Assembly: GCA_965178125.1 (NCBI GenBank)
Contig: OZ237776.1
Coordinates: 434,001 to 498,000 of the forward strand
Reading direction: 5' to 3'
Length of the DNA stretch: 64,000 bases
Origin: Bilabrum cf. latius
Taxonomy: Eukaryota; Bigyra: Bicosoecida; Bigyra; Bicosoecida
A model generated the notes under the pieces. That model saw only the letters and a list, made by a program, of their open reading frames with translations. It had not been told where the DNA came from and ran no database searches. Of this stretch, positions 1-10,659 are shown piece by piece. Both the position numbers and the translations under genes were made by a program. How positions within the stretch are numbered: the stretch's first letter is position 1; each line of letters starts with the position of its first letter.

Positions 1-63
1 TGCTGAGAATAGTGCCAGTTTTGCCTGCGCTAGCGAATTAAGTCTCTATCCACCTGCTCCCTT

Positions 64-1587
64 ATGTATTTCGTTGTTATTGAAACATCTGAATCGCAGG
101 GGACGATCGATGCAACGGGGGAGGGCGTGCCGGTGCAGGGCGGCGTTCCGGCTGCCAAGCATTCGGGCGGCTCCTCTTCCAGCGACGATGAATACGTCGT
201 GACAAACATTTAGAATACGACAGGATAGGAGGCCAAATCCAGGTGGCAGACCTGGAACAGGCGGGTATTGTCGAGCTTCGTGATGGTGATCGCAGCCAAC
301 CTGCTGCTGCTGTATGGCCGGCAGCTCGCAATCGTGCTGCTGATTTTCTTCCTGCAGGCAAACATCTACAGGGAGCTCGTGCTGATTTCCATCCGCCACG
401 ACGAGGAGCGGCAGCAGCCCACGTTCAAGTTTTTCTACTACTACTGGTTCATCGTGTGCGCATTCTTCTTCTACGTGCGCACTCTGCGGGAGCACTTCGA
501 GCCTCTCACCGAGCAGCACTGGGCCTTTCAGTGGGCGGTCAGGAACCACGTGCCGGTGTCTTTCTTCGCTTACATGTTCGGGATCGTGCTGTTCGTGGTC
601 TCCCTGCAGCGGCGCAGGAGGTTCGTGTACATGTTCACGCAGTTCTCCTTCTGCCACATGGCCCTCCTGGCTGTGGTGCTGCAGTCGACCTACCTGGCGG
701 CCAACGTGTTCAACGGGATAATCTGGTTCGCGGTGCCCTGCGGGCTGGTGGTGTGCAACGATTGCTTCGCGTACATCTTCGGTTTCTTCTTCGGGCGCAC
801 TCAGATCGTGCCCAAGCTGAGCAAGAAGAAGACCTGGGAGGGTTTCGCGGGGGCCTTCCTGGCCACGCTCGTGTTTGCCTGGTATTTCACCATGTTCTGG
901 GAGAGGGTGGAATGGGCGGGGATCAACCGAGTGGCGCTCTGTCCCTCCCGCGGGTTTCAGTGGGAGACGCCGAGCTGCGACCCACTGACCGTGGACGGGG
1001 GGATCCACGGGCCGAGGCCGTTCACGCAGTTCCACATCGGGCGGGCGCTGGACAACCACGTCATGCGGCCGCTGGGTGCGAGCTTCCTGCTTGGCTTCGA
1101 TTGCTCCGAGTTCCAGCTCCACGCTCTGGTGATGGCCACCTTCGCCAGCCTGGTGGCCCCCTTCGGTGGATTCTTCGCTTCGGGGGTGAAGCGGACCCTT
1201 GGGCTGAAGGACTTCGGGAGCTCTTTGCGGGACCATGGGGGCTTCACGGACCGGATGGACTGCCAGCTGGTGATGGGGTCTTTCTCGTACATGTACTCGC
1301 ACTACTTCATCCCGCTGGGGCTGCCGCAGCCGGTGGCGGCTCAGGCGCTCCTTCAGGCGGTGCTGGCGCTGCCGTCGGCGGATCAGGGGAGGCTTGTGCG
1401 GCGGCTGGTAGACGCGGTTGGCATGGACGGTGCGTCGCTGCAGGCGCTGTGCTCTGGTGTGCACGGCGCCACTGCGTTCTGGGAAGGGGCGGCGGGGGCG
1501 GGGGCGGGGGCGGGGGCTGCTGTGGAAGCCGATGGCGCTGGGGGAGTTGCAGCGGGGGCGGGTGCCGTGGGAGGAGGCGAATTGTAA
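64..1587 (+). CDS. Phosphatidate cytidylyltransferase (CDP-diacylglycerol synthase)
   Basis: Makes CDP-diacylglycerol from phosphatidic acid and CTP, the precursor of phosphatidylinositol and cardiolipin, in the ER membrane. About 507 residues, usual for eukaryotic CdsA/CDS proteins. The family signature is intact near the C-terminus: SGVKRTLGLKDFG, then DHGGFTDRMD. The segment GRTQIVPKLSKKKTWEGFAG matches the family's conserved cytosolic loop. Several hydrophobic helices begin around residue 70 (VMVIAANLLLLYG). Two in-frame TAGs (211-213 and 226-228, residues 50 and 55) lie in the hydrophilic N-terminus just before the conserved R-x-W region; reading them as Gln gives an open frame back to an ATG at 64. 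That start is uncertain, because TCGCAG at 94-99 could be a splice acceptor. The Ala/Gly-rich C-terminal tail ends with TAA. Confidence 0.9.
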
Positions 1588-1718
1588 TCAAAAAGGACAT
1601 TTTATTCCATAATATGAAGCGCTAGACTGCGTGAGTGCTCACATCTCGAGATCGGAAATTCGGAATCTCGGTTGACGGTTCGGCAACACATCACGTGACG
1701 GTGCTGCCCAACACTGCG

Positions 1719-4700
1719 ATGCTGGGGGTGGGCGACCAAGTTGAAATATAGCGCCGCAGTGCATTCCTTGGCGACGACGCACGCAGAAAAGCAAAGTTGG
1801 CAGCAGACCGGGTTCATGCGGAGCACCCCAGAATCGCGATCGGTGTTCGCCGGTGGGCCGACACGCACCCGCCCGTCGAATTGCCGGCCGAGCTTGCGGC
1901 TAAGATATCGTACTGTAGGGATGCCTGGGCCGCTGGGCTGCGTAAGATTTTTCTTCAAGCGCCCATCCGACCAGTGGTTCCTGCTTCCATACGAACGAAA
2001 TGGAGCCCTGCCAGCCAGGCTGACCCGCCCACCTCTGCTGGTGATCCCATTGCATTTGGCAGTAGACTGTGTCTGCCGACATGGACTAATCCGGGAGCCA
2101 TGCAAGCTGTCGCTCAGTCGGAGCTTGGGCGTAGGCTCGCGGCTGGCGAGCAATCGAATGCGCAGCCGCCCACCGTATCGTGGATGCGCGAGGAAGTATC
2201 AGCACTGTCTCTGGTAAATTTTGGGAGGCAAGGTGAATCAGCGGCGACTCTCAAATCTGCGATGCAAGCCGGCCAAATCGGACGACCGATGCTCCCAGAC
2301 GAGGGCATGTTCCAGGCCGCGCCTGGGGGTGCTGCGAGCAGCGAAAGCAAAGTTGGGGGGAGCAATAACCCCAATCCACAATCTTCTTCTTCATCCTCAA
2401 GGTTTTTGCTCCCTATGCGCTCCATGGAGCCAGCGTCGTCCTCGTCGTCGTCCGCCGCGGCAGCAGCCGCCCCGGAGCCACCATCCTTTGACGGGATCGG
2501 CGCTGGCCTGCTGCTCGGTGCCCAGGGCCTTTCGCACGCTCTGGCCCTCTCAGAGATGGTGCTTGGCCAGAGTGGGGAGCGGGGGGCCAGGGCCGATGCG
2601 AATTAGGTGGTGGCGGCGGTGTCGGGAGCAGGAGCAGGAGCTTCTGCAGGAGAGCAGAGCGCAGGGGCAGCGGCAGGGGCCGAGGCGGGGGCACAGGAAC
2701 ACGAGGCCAGCGCAGCCCCGTCAGGTGCGCTGCAAGGCAATGCACCCACACCCCAGGAGGCAGGTGGCCCCCCTTCCCAAGCCCAGCCAGGGCCAGTGAC
2801 AGAGCCAGTGACAGAGCCAGGTGCCGCTGCCCCGCCGCCCGCTGCCCACGCCCAAGGTGCATCGCGCGATGGCACCGCTGCCCCCATCAGCGGGGGGCAG
2901 CCCACTCAGGACGACATGCGGGCGTGCACGGAGGTTGGTATGCCCGCTTCCAGCATCGCGGTCTGCCTATATCGCGCCATTGGCGGCGCCAGCCAGGTGC
3001 CCCCCTCCCAGGCAGTGCCCCTCTCCACGCGCCTGCAGGGTGGCAGACACAACCTGCTCGTGGCCTTGGCAAGCGACGACGAGCTGGACGCCCAGTTACA
3101 CAAGCTGGAGCTGAGGGCTTGCATCGGCCCCCTGCTGTGCCCGCCCCAGGACGAGCTGTTCTACATGGCCAGGAGGGAATGGGCCAAATAGTCGAGGGGC
3201 CCGCCGGACCTGAGGCTGCTGGAGGAGGTTGCAACAGCTGGGGAACAGGCCTTGAAAGCCATGCGGGAGGGCAGGGGGGAACAGGCTGAGAGGGCCAGGC
3301 GACAGGCACTGCGCATGGAGCTCCCCGGGGAGCTCCAGGAGGGTGAGGTGGTGCGGCTGGTGGGGGCCAAGATCCGGAAGTCGAGTGGGTACACACGGGA
3401 GACGAGGAGGGCGGCGCTGCGGGTGGTGCGGGCGGGGATCCAGCTGCTCCCGGCGACGTGTGCCGAGTGGTTGCACGTGCACGGACTATGCGAGGCGTTG
3501 GGCAACACGATCCGCAAGACGCCCAAGGAGGACGCGCTCGAGGAGATGGCCCTCGCATTCGAGTGCCTGTACCTCCTGGCCAGGCAGGGTCTCCTCCCCA
3601 CCAATAAGATGGGTGCCAGGGAACTGGCCCAGGCCCGCAGCAGGGAGCTGAGAGCCATCCGCGCCGCCCGCATGTCCCTCGCCGAGGCCAACAATCCTCC
3701 CAGCGCAGAGGAGGAAGAGAACGACCCCCAGTACATGGCCACGCTGGACGCCGAAGCTGAGCTCAGGCCAGAGGACATCGCGCACTGGGGCGCTGAGCAG
3801 CTGCCGTACGAGTCGGCTCCCAGGGAACAAGGGACCCAGGGGGCAGATGGGGGCCAGGGGCAGCAAGCGGCGCCCGCCCACAGGTTTGCCGGGCTGGACC
3901 CAGACCCCAGGGTGCAGGTGGCGGCGCTGGAGGAGTGCGGGCTGGGCCGACTGGGGGAGCTCGCGGCGCCCGCCTCGCTGGGGGGTAGGTTCCGCTGCCA
4001 CGTGGACGCGCACGCTTGCCTGGCCAGCACCCCGCAGCTCCTGGAACGGGCCTGCAACATCATCCGCGTGTGCCAGCGATAGGCGGCCAATGACCTGTCC
4101 ACTGTTTCAGCCGGGCCCAGCATGCATGGCATGAGGCTCAGAGGCAAGGTGATCGAGGGCAGCACCCCGATGGCGCGCCTGCAGTCGATGTGGAAGCAGG
4201 GAGCGGGCGATTGCGGGCTCAAGCTGCGGGAGTCGGCCACCTGGGCGCTGCGGATGATCCACAAGATGCTCAGGCCGGGGCTGGCGGAGAGGAGGAGGAT
4301 CGCCTCCAGAGGGGGCACGCTCTCGCGGAACGCGTCTCTGGAGGATGCCCTGGGCGAGGAGGACGAGGCGATCTGGACGGGTGGGCTCGGCATGGGCCAG
4401 CGGTTGCTGAAGAGGGGGCTGGGGAGGCACCTGCGGCAGCTGTCGACCGTACTGGACTGCGAGCCCGGGCCACTCAGGGTGTCCGGGGTCACATGCAGGG
4501 CACTGCGGTGCTTGTGCCGGATGTGTCGGTACGTGCCCGGTGCGTTTGAATTCGGCGTGGTGCGACAAGGCTTCGGCTGGTTCCTGCGCCGCGCCGTGAA
4601 GGAGTGCCAACCGGAGGGCATCGACCTCGTGTGCAGGGAGGCGGCCGCTGTCCTGAGGAGACCCGTGGCCGTGCGGCTGCTGGAGCGCATGCCCAAGCTC

Positions 4701-6731
4701 ATGGCCAGGCACCCGTCGATGAACGGGATCCTGAGGGTCCTAACGGAGGCGGCAGCGCGCAAGGCACCTCGTTTGGTGCGGAGGCTCGGCAGCTCGGCCG
4801 AGCGCAGGTCGCAGCAGCCCGCCCCCGGGCAGCCCCTGTGTCCGTTCGCCGCGCGGCTCCTCGATTACGTGGAGCGGCCCCGCCTGAGGTACATGGCGTG
4901 CATGCCCGCCCCCGATGAGCCGAGGCAGGAGGTCCTGCACCGGAGGCTGGATGCCTCCGGTGCCGTGCCGGTCAACAAGAAGGTCCAGCCCAGCGGTGCC
5001 GTGCGGCTTGACCCGGGCGTGCAGGCCCTGCTCGAGATACCCCCGCAGGGGCCCGGGGAACAGTTGGGGTCACCCATCCCAGGGGAGGCTGTGGATGACG
5101 GGATGCTCTACGCGCTGTGCTATGTGGAGATAGCCGTTCGGTGCTCGCCCAAGCTGGACATCGCCGCTGTGCTGAATCAGAGGTACGAGGAGGCTACGGG
5201 AGTGGTGGATGCAGGGGATGTGGAAGGTGCAGGTGCAGGGGCTGGTGCAGGTGCAGGGGCTGGTGAATCTGTCCAAAACTCGCCGGCCAGCATACGAGGG
5301 GCTGGCCCGGAAGCTGGTAGTGGTGGTGCACTGCATGGTGGTTCACTGCATGGGGGCAGTCCGGTGCAAGGGGGTTTAGACGGAGGTCGCAGGCTGTCAG
5401 AGGTGCACATGCCGCCCCCTGCTGCTGCTGCTGCTGCCACTGCCACTGGTGCAAGTGAAACGACTGGTGCATCAGCTGCACCTGCACAAGCGCCGGCACA
5501 AGCGCCTGCACATGCGCCTGCACAAGCGCCTGCACAAGCGCCTGCACAAGCGCCTGCACAAGCGCCGGCACAAGCGCCGGCAGCTGCTGCAGATCCTGCG
5601 GCAGGGCCGTCCCCTGAGGCACTGCAGGCTGCGCAGGAGGCGGTCGCAGCGAGCCTCGCTGCCCTTAGGGGTGCACCGCACGATGGTGTTGCGCTGGACC
5701 TCGCCCCAAGGGCCGGTCTAGGACACTCCAGTCGACATGGGGCCGCAGCGGGTGCAGTGCACGGCAGCGGGCCCCTGGACGACGATGTGCTCGACGGTGT
5801 GTACGGCCTATCCGGTCTCATGGGGGCGGAGGGAGAGGTGGAGGGCGGCAGGGAACAGCAGCAGCAGGCTGCAGGGGGAGGGGCAGGGAACAGGGCCCAG
5901 CATACGGCGGCTCCTGCAGCGGACGGCTCCGGCGCTGCAGCCGGTGCTGGTGCTGGCCCTGGCCCTGGTGCTGGCCCTGGTGCTGGCCCTGGCCCTGGTG
6001 CTGGTGCTGGTGTGGATGGCAGGGCGGACGCAGAGGGCAGTGCTGGCGGGAGGCCAAGCCCCACAGCCACGGACTCCACGGCGGATACAGGGCACGCGCA
6101 TGGCGAAGGGGGCAAGGGCAGCGCCAGCAGTGTGACGAGTGCCTCTGGGTCGTCGAGGGGGGAGGCCGAGTGGTTCCCCGAGCAGGAGGCGGAGGAGGTG
6201 ATGGCGGGGGCGGGGGTGTCTGCGGGGCAGGGTGCATCGCACGGCGGTGCCGCGGGGGGTGATGGCGGGGATGCATTCGACTAGGCGGTTGGGTTTGGCG
6301 ATTGGGGCGGGGCACCGGGCTTGGGGAACAACGGGGGAGGAGGGGACGGTGGAGGCGATGGTGGATTCAGTCTGGAGGGGCTGGGGATCGATGGGGGACA
6401 GGGGGAGGGTGGGGATGGTGCGGGTGGGTGGGGAGGGATGGGGGGCGACGATGACTGGGCCGGAGGTGGTGCAGATGCAGGCGGGGTCGGGGATGGGGAT
6501 GGGTGGGGCATCGGGGGCGACCAGGACTAGGGCTGGGGTGGGGGTGGGGAGAATGATGCCGGAGCAGGGGGCAGTGCAGGAGCAGACCCAGGTGATAGCG
6601 CGGGTCATGATGCCTGGGAGGCGCTCCTCCAGGAGAGCGAACTGCCGGGGTCTGGGCCGAATGCCATCCGGAGAGCGCCAGCCGAGCATGAGCCCACGCC
6701 AGAGGAGCATGCTAGGAATTCCACCCTGTGA
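1719..6731 (+). CDS. Large low-complexity protein of unknown function (1670 aa)
   Basis: I do not recognise this protein. One frame stays open from ATG 1719 to TGA 6729-6731 if six TAGs are read as Gln (1749, 2604, 3189, 4080, 6282, 6528). Four segments that would otherwise be separate ORFs lie in exactly the same frame. Residues about 380-1150 are helical, with many Leu/Arg/Ala and regular spacing suggestive of an alpha-solenoid; this is inference only. It is followed by an Ala-Pro-Gln repeat (about 5485-5590), Gly-Ala runs (5225-5270, 5935-6015) and a Gly/Asp-rich tail (6300-6530). No signal peptide or membrane helix is obvious. The start is the first ATG after an in-frame TGA at 1632; an upstream exon cannot be excluded. 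Confidence 0.6.
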
Positions 6732-6803
6732 ATGGCAGGTTCGTTTTCATGGTTTGATAATGGTATACGCATGTAGGTAGTTGCGACCTGTTTGTGGTGC
6801 AGC

Positions 6804-7220
6804 TTATGTTTCGCTCGAATCGCCTGCGCCAGATGCAGAAGCTGCCGCGCTGCTTGCAGCCGTCCCATCGTCCGTTTTTTCGATCCCAGCCAATTGAGCG
6901 AGAGTAAGACCCGTAGGTGGATTCTATTCCAGCCAATCGCTGCCCCTAATTGCCCCAGCCAGCGCCCGTACAAGACCTTCGAGATCGTCCTCGCCATCCC
7001 CTGGCTCACTTAGCGCCTTCTTCAGATCCGCGCTCGCGTCAGGCCCGCTCGACTCGGCTGAACGAGCTTCGTCTCCACTCACAATCTTGGCTGATGACAT
7101 GCCTTCGTCTTTCAACAGAACAGCAAGGCTGCTGGCCAAGGCTGAAGCTTCAGCGGCCTGCTTGGCCGTCAAGTTGGGCGCGCTGCTGGGCTTCTCTGCA
7201 TCTTGCGACACCGAGGCCAT
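6804..7220 (-). CDS. Small Ala/Ser-rich acidic protein (138 aa)
   Basis: Unrecognised. It begins MASVSQDAEKPSSAPNLTAK and is rich in Ala, Ser, Asp and Glu. The ORF appears to stop at a TAG (6926-6924), but read as Gln it continues 39 residues (NPPTGLTLAQLAGIEKTDDG and on) to a TAA at 6806-6804. The composition of the extension matches the first part, supporting the readthrough. It is transcribed away from the USP gene, sharing a 319-bp divergent intergenic region, and converges on the end of the preceding large gene. No transmembrane helix is visible. Confidence 0.5.
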
Positions 7221-7539
7221 GCAATGTTGTCGTCTTACTCAGCAAATTGCCAGCCGAAACAAGCAGATTCTAGTTTTATGCTGCACAAAATGGGTGGGTT
7301 CCCAATCGAATCATCACACACCACGCACACTTGGCGACAGCCGCGCAATCAGGTGATTCAGTGTGCAGAAGAAAGGACCAGTACGATTTGAATCAAACAA
7401 TCAAGTATAACCGGAGAGCCATTGTGCGATACGGCTGTCTGGCTGCTGCATGATTCTAATCATTGATCAGGCCGACCAATTTGTTATTGATTCGTCCAAC
7501 CGGTTTTGTGGTTCGATCGACTAAGAAGCAACTGAAGAT
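7221..7539. other. Divergent intergenic region
   Basis: About 320 bp between the start codons of the small acidic protein (minus) and the USP gene (plus), so it presumably holds both promoters. It is less GC-rich than the flanking genes. I see no TATA box or other element I would defend. Confidence 0.4.
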
Positions 7540-10266
7540 ATGGGAGCTGCAAACTCAAATGGCGCTGCCGATGCAGTGGGGGCCCCTACAGATGCAACTT
7601 CGCAATCTGGGAGGTCAGGTGCACGGAGCGACAAGGCTTCCAATATTGCCGCTGCTCTCGAGAGCAATCAAACGCAGCGGTACGTCCCGGGACTATAGAA
7701 TGCTGGGAACACATGTTTCAATAACGCGTTGCTCCAGGCACTGGCTGCCCTTCCACCGGTGCATGCCCACTTGCACAGGCTGCTGACTGCCTGGCAGCAA
7801 GCTGGCAAGTGCCTGTCCAAGCGCAAGCAAGAACAACAGGAGAGAATGGAAAGATTAGAGAAGATTGGCAGAGGGGTGGATATGGGCGAGGAAACTAGCA
7901 AGGCTGGCCCCGTAGACACCGATTCCGCTGTGGCCAATCTGGATCCCGTCAAACAGAAAGGAAGGGGAATCCGTCGATACGACGACATCGAAAGCACGGC
8001 GGGCCCTTTGGCAGGGGAGCTCCTCGGACTGTTGCAATCTCTCTCGCGGGTGAGCACGGCGAGCATGACCCCCAAATCCGGAAGCAAGGTGCTCCACCGA
8101 TTCGAGCGCTACTTCCGGTCTGGGCAGCAGCAGGACGTGCACGAGCTGCTTCTCCTGCTGCTGGCTACCCTGGGCGAGGATGCCGGGTCCTGGCTCCGAT
8201 CGTCCAGGTAGGATGAGGCATGGGCGGGCATCGAGGCACGACTAGGGGCAAGGGCAGGAGAGCGGTTGCAACCGGGTGCCGGCAGGAGACCTGCCGTGTC
8301 CGGGAGGCAGGGGGGCGTGGGTGGCGCCGCACAGGGCAAGAGGCGCAAGCTCGTGGCTGCACCGCAAGGCAGTGCATCTGCACCAGGCGGGGAGGACCCC
8401 ACGCCCAGAACACCCTCGAGCGGTGCAGGAGCAGGAGCTGGTGCTGGTGCTAGGGACCGCACGCCTGCAGGTCGTGCTGTCAGCGCGTCGATTTCCTCGC
8501 AGACCCGCAGCACTGACCATGGGTCCTCCTCCTCTTCCGTTCCGAGTGGGAGCAGGGGCACGGGTGGGACAGGTGGGTCGCGGGGGTCCCGAGGCACCAG
8601 GGGCCGGAGGGTGACGGTGCCCAGGCGGCTGGCGGTGCTGGTCGAGGAGGGTGCATCGCATGGTGAAGCACCTCAGTCCCCTGCCATCATGCCCGCGTCT
8701 GCATCAGCATCAGCATCAGCCCCCGGCTCGGACACGCTCGCCTAGGCCCTGGTGTCGCCCTTCTCACTCAGCTGTCTCCGGAGAGTGAGGTGCCTGCACC
8801 CGGGCTGCAAGGCGCACCACCCCACGTGGCACGAAGAGGAGATGCTGGCGGTGCAGGCGCACGTGAGGGAGGGAGGTGTGATGCCCGGTGCCTCGAGGAT
8901 GGGGGCCCGTGGAGAGATCATGAGGGCGCAGAAACTGACTGAGCTGCTGCGGGGCGAGCTGGAGAGTCGAGAGAGGCTCGAAGGGTACAGATGCGAGAGC
9001 TGCGGGCGCATGGGGGCGGAGAGGAGGCGAGTACTGGCGAGGGCGCCGAGGTGTCTGCTGGTGCACCTGTCCAGGGTAGGCTTCGGGGCCCACGGGGCTG
9101 CCAGCAAGAACATGAGCAGGGTCAACTTCAGGCCCGTGCTGGATCTCGACAAGGCCCTCCGGAGGAACAAGGGCAGGCACAAGAGCAGGCACACGGATAA
9201 GGGGACTGGGATGAGCGGCGCCTCGATGGATGAAGGGGCCCAGCCCCGCAGCGACAGCGTGTACGACCTGGCCGCTGTGGTGGTTCACATCGGGGGCGCC
9301 TATGGAGGGCACTACGTGTGCTACAGGAGGGCGCCTCGACGGGTGGGCATGGGTGAGGCTGCGCGGGCGGGGGAGGGGAGAGGGGAAGATGGATCCACCG
9401 GTGGATTGGGCCTGGGTGCTCCCGTCGGCATGTCCCGCATGCAGTGGGTGCGATGCAGTGACTCGAGCGTCAGGCCGGCACAGTGGAGCGAGGTGGAGAG
9501 GCAGGAGGCCTCGCTGCTGCTCTACTGCAGGCGGGCATAGCGCCCTGAGGGGCTGTGGGTCGGAGACGGGGCAGGGAGCCCGGAGCATGGAGTGCCCACT
9601 TGGAAGAACCAGCTCTCGGGTGTGACGAGTGCCAGCCGCGGCTGCACTCCGATAGCGGCATCGATGCCACGCGGATGGGAGCAGCAGTGGGACAGCGACC
9701 TCTGGGTGCTCCCCAGGGAACAAGACCAGGGGACCGCTGCTAGTGGACAGGATGATTCGGCGAGTGGTCATATGGGCACGGGGCAGCGATTGAACGGCCG
9801 ATCGCCTCACTGGGTGAGTGGGCTGACGACGACATACGAGAATGCGAGGAAGCTCAGGGAACAAGGGGTGGGAGGGGTGGGAGGGGATGATCCCCCCCAA
9901 GTGGTGGTGGTGCAGGACTGGGGGGATCTGGGCGAAGTGGAGGGTGCAGGAGCAGCGATTGGGGGAGCGAGCGGGCACACCAGCGGGGCGGCAGGGGCCT
10001 TGGGTGCCCCATCGCCGGCACCAGGGTCTGATGCATTGGCAGGTGCATTGGCAGGGGCAGTGGGGAGCGCTAGGGATGGCAGGAGGTCGCTGAGTAGAGA
10101 GACGCTGAGGGGGAGCACCCCAGGGGGTAGTGCCGGGGGGTCTGAGGGCGGGGATCAGGAGCAGGAGGTGCGATTCGGGGGAGGGGGAGAAAGAGGAGGA
10201 GAGCAAAGTGTGCCGAGAGTGAGGGGGCCAAGGCAGCCCGAGGACCCGGTAGCGGATGTGGACTGA
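7540..10266 (+). CDS. Ubiquitin carboxyl-terminal hydrolase (USP, peptidase C19)
   Basis: Cysteine protease that removes ubiquitin from proteins. About 908 residues, ending in TGA. The Cys box is VPGL-(UAG)-NAGNTCFNNALLQ, with catalytic Cys59. USPs very often read GLQN or GLVN before GNTC, so UAG at residue 53 is naturally Gln. QQQDVHELL (about residue 195) is the QQDxHE motif. CLHPGC and CESCGR are likely the finger Cys pairs, and GGAYGGHYVCYRR is the His box (His591). The end (VRCSDSSVRP, LLLYCRR) is the usual USP finish. Three more UAGs (8209, 8743, 9538) sit in linkers. Long Gly/Ser-rich inserts (about 8230-8740) and a low-complexity C-terminus enlarge the protein. The N-terminus MGAANS fits an N-myristoylation site. 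Confidence 0.9.
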
Positions 10267-10659
10267 GGACCCGGCAGCGGGAATTTTCATTTGTCTTTCT
10301 TTTCTATACCCCGGGGAGCTTGTGTCCCCAGCTACGGGAATTGCGGGTGGGAGGGGCGGAGCTCCCGTCGAGTCCTGAGCGTAATTCTCGCTGGCAGCCA
10401 CGGAAGCGGCAGTTTTCCGTTCTGGTCCATCTGCCCCGTCACTCATAAAATGGTTGGCACTAACGTCGTCTATTTTTCGGCAGATATATACCAGTGTGTG
10501 CAGTGATTCGTTTTATTTATTTTCGTCGTCACATGGCATCTGCTTTCTTTTTGAATTCGGTATTTTTCATCTGCTCTCCCATCGCAACCTGGTGAGGAAA
10601 GGAACAATTCTATCCGTATAATTAACGGTATACCTGGTCCAAACTGCCAGCCACCTCCC
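10267..10659. other. Intergenic region
   Basis: About 390 bp between the USP stop and the next gene on the same strand. It contains T-rich stretches (10289-10310, 10500-10570) and CAGATATATACC near 10481. Presumably 3' UTR plus promoter; no specific element is claimed. Confidence 0.3.

Noticed and set aside
46-1464. Long antisense ORF across the CDP-DAG synthase gene
   Set aside because: His/Pro/Arg-rich sequence typical of the opposite strand of a GC-rich gene; the plus strand has the full family signature. Many similar antisense ORFs elsewhere were omitted for the same reason.
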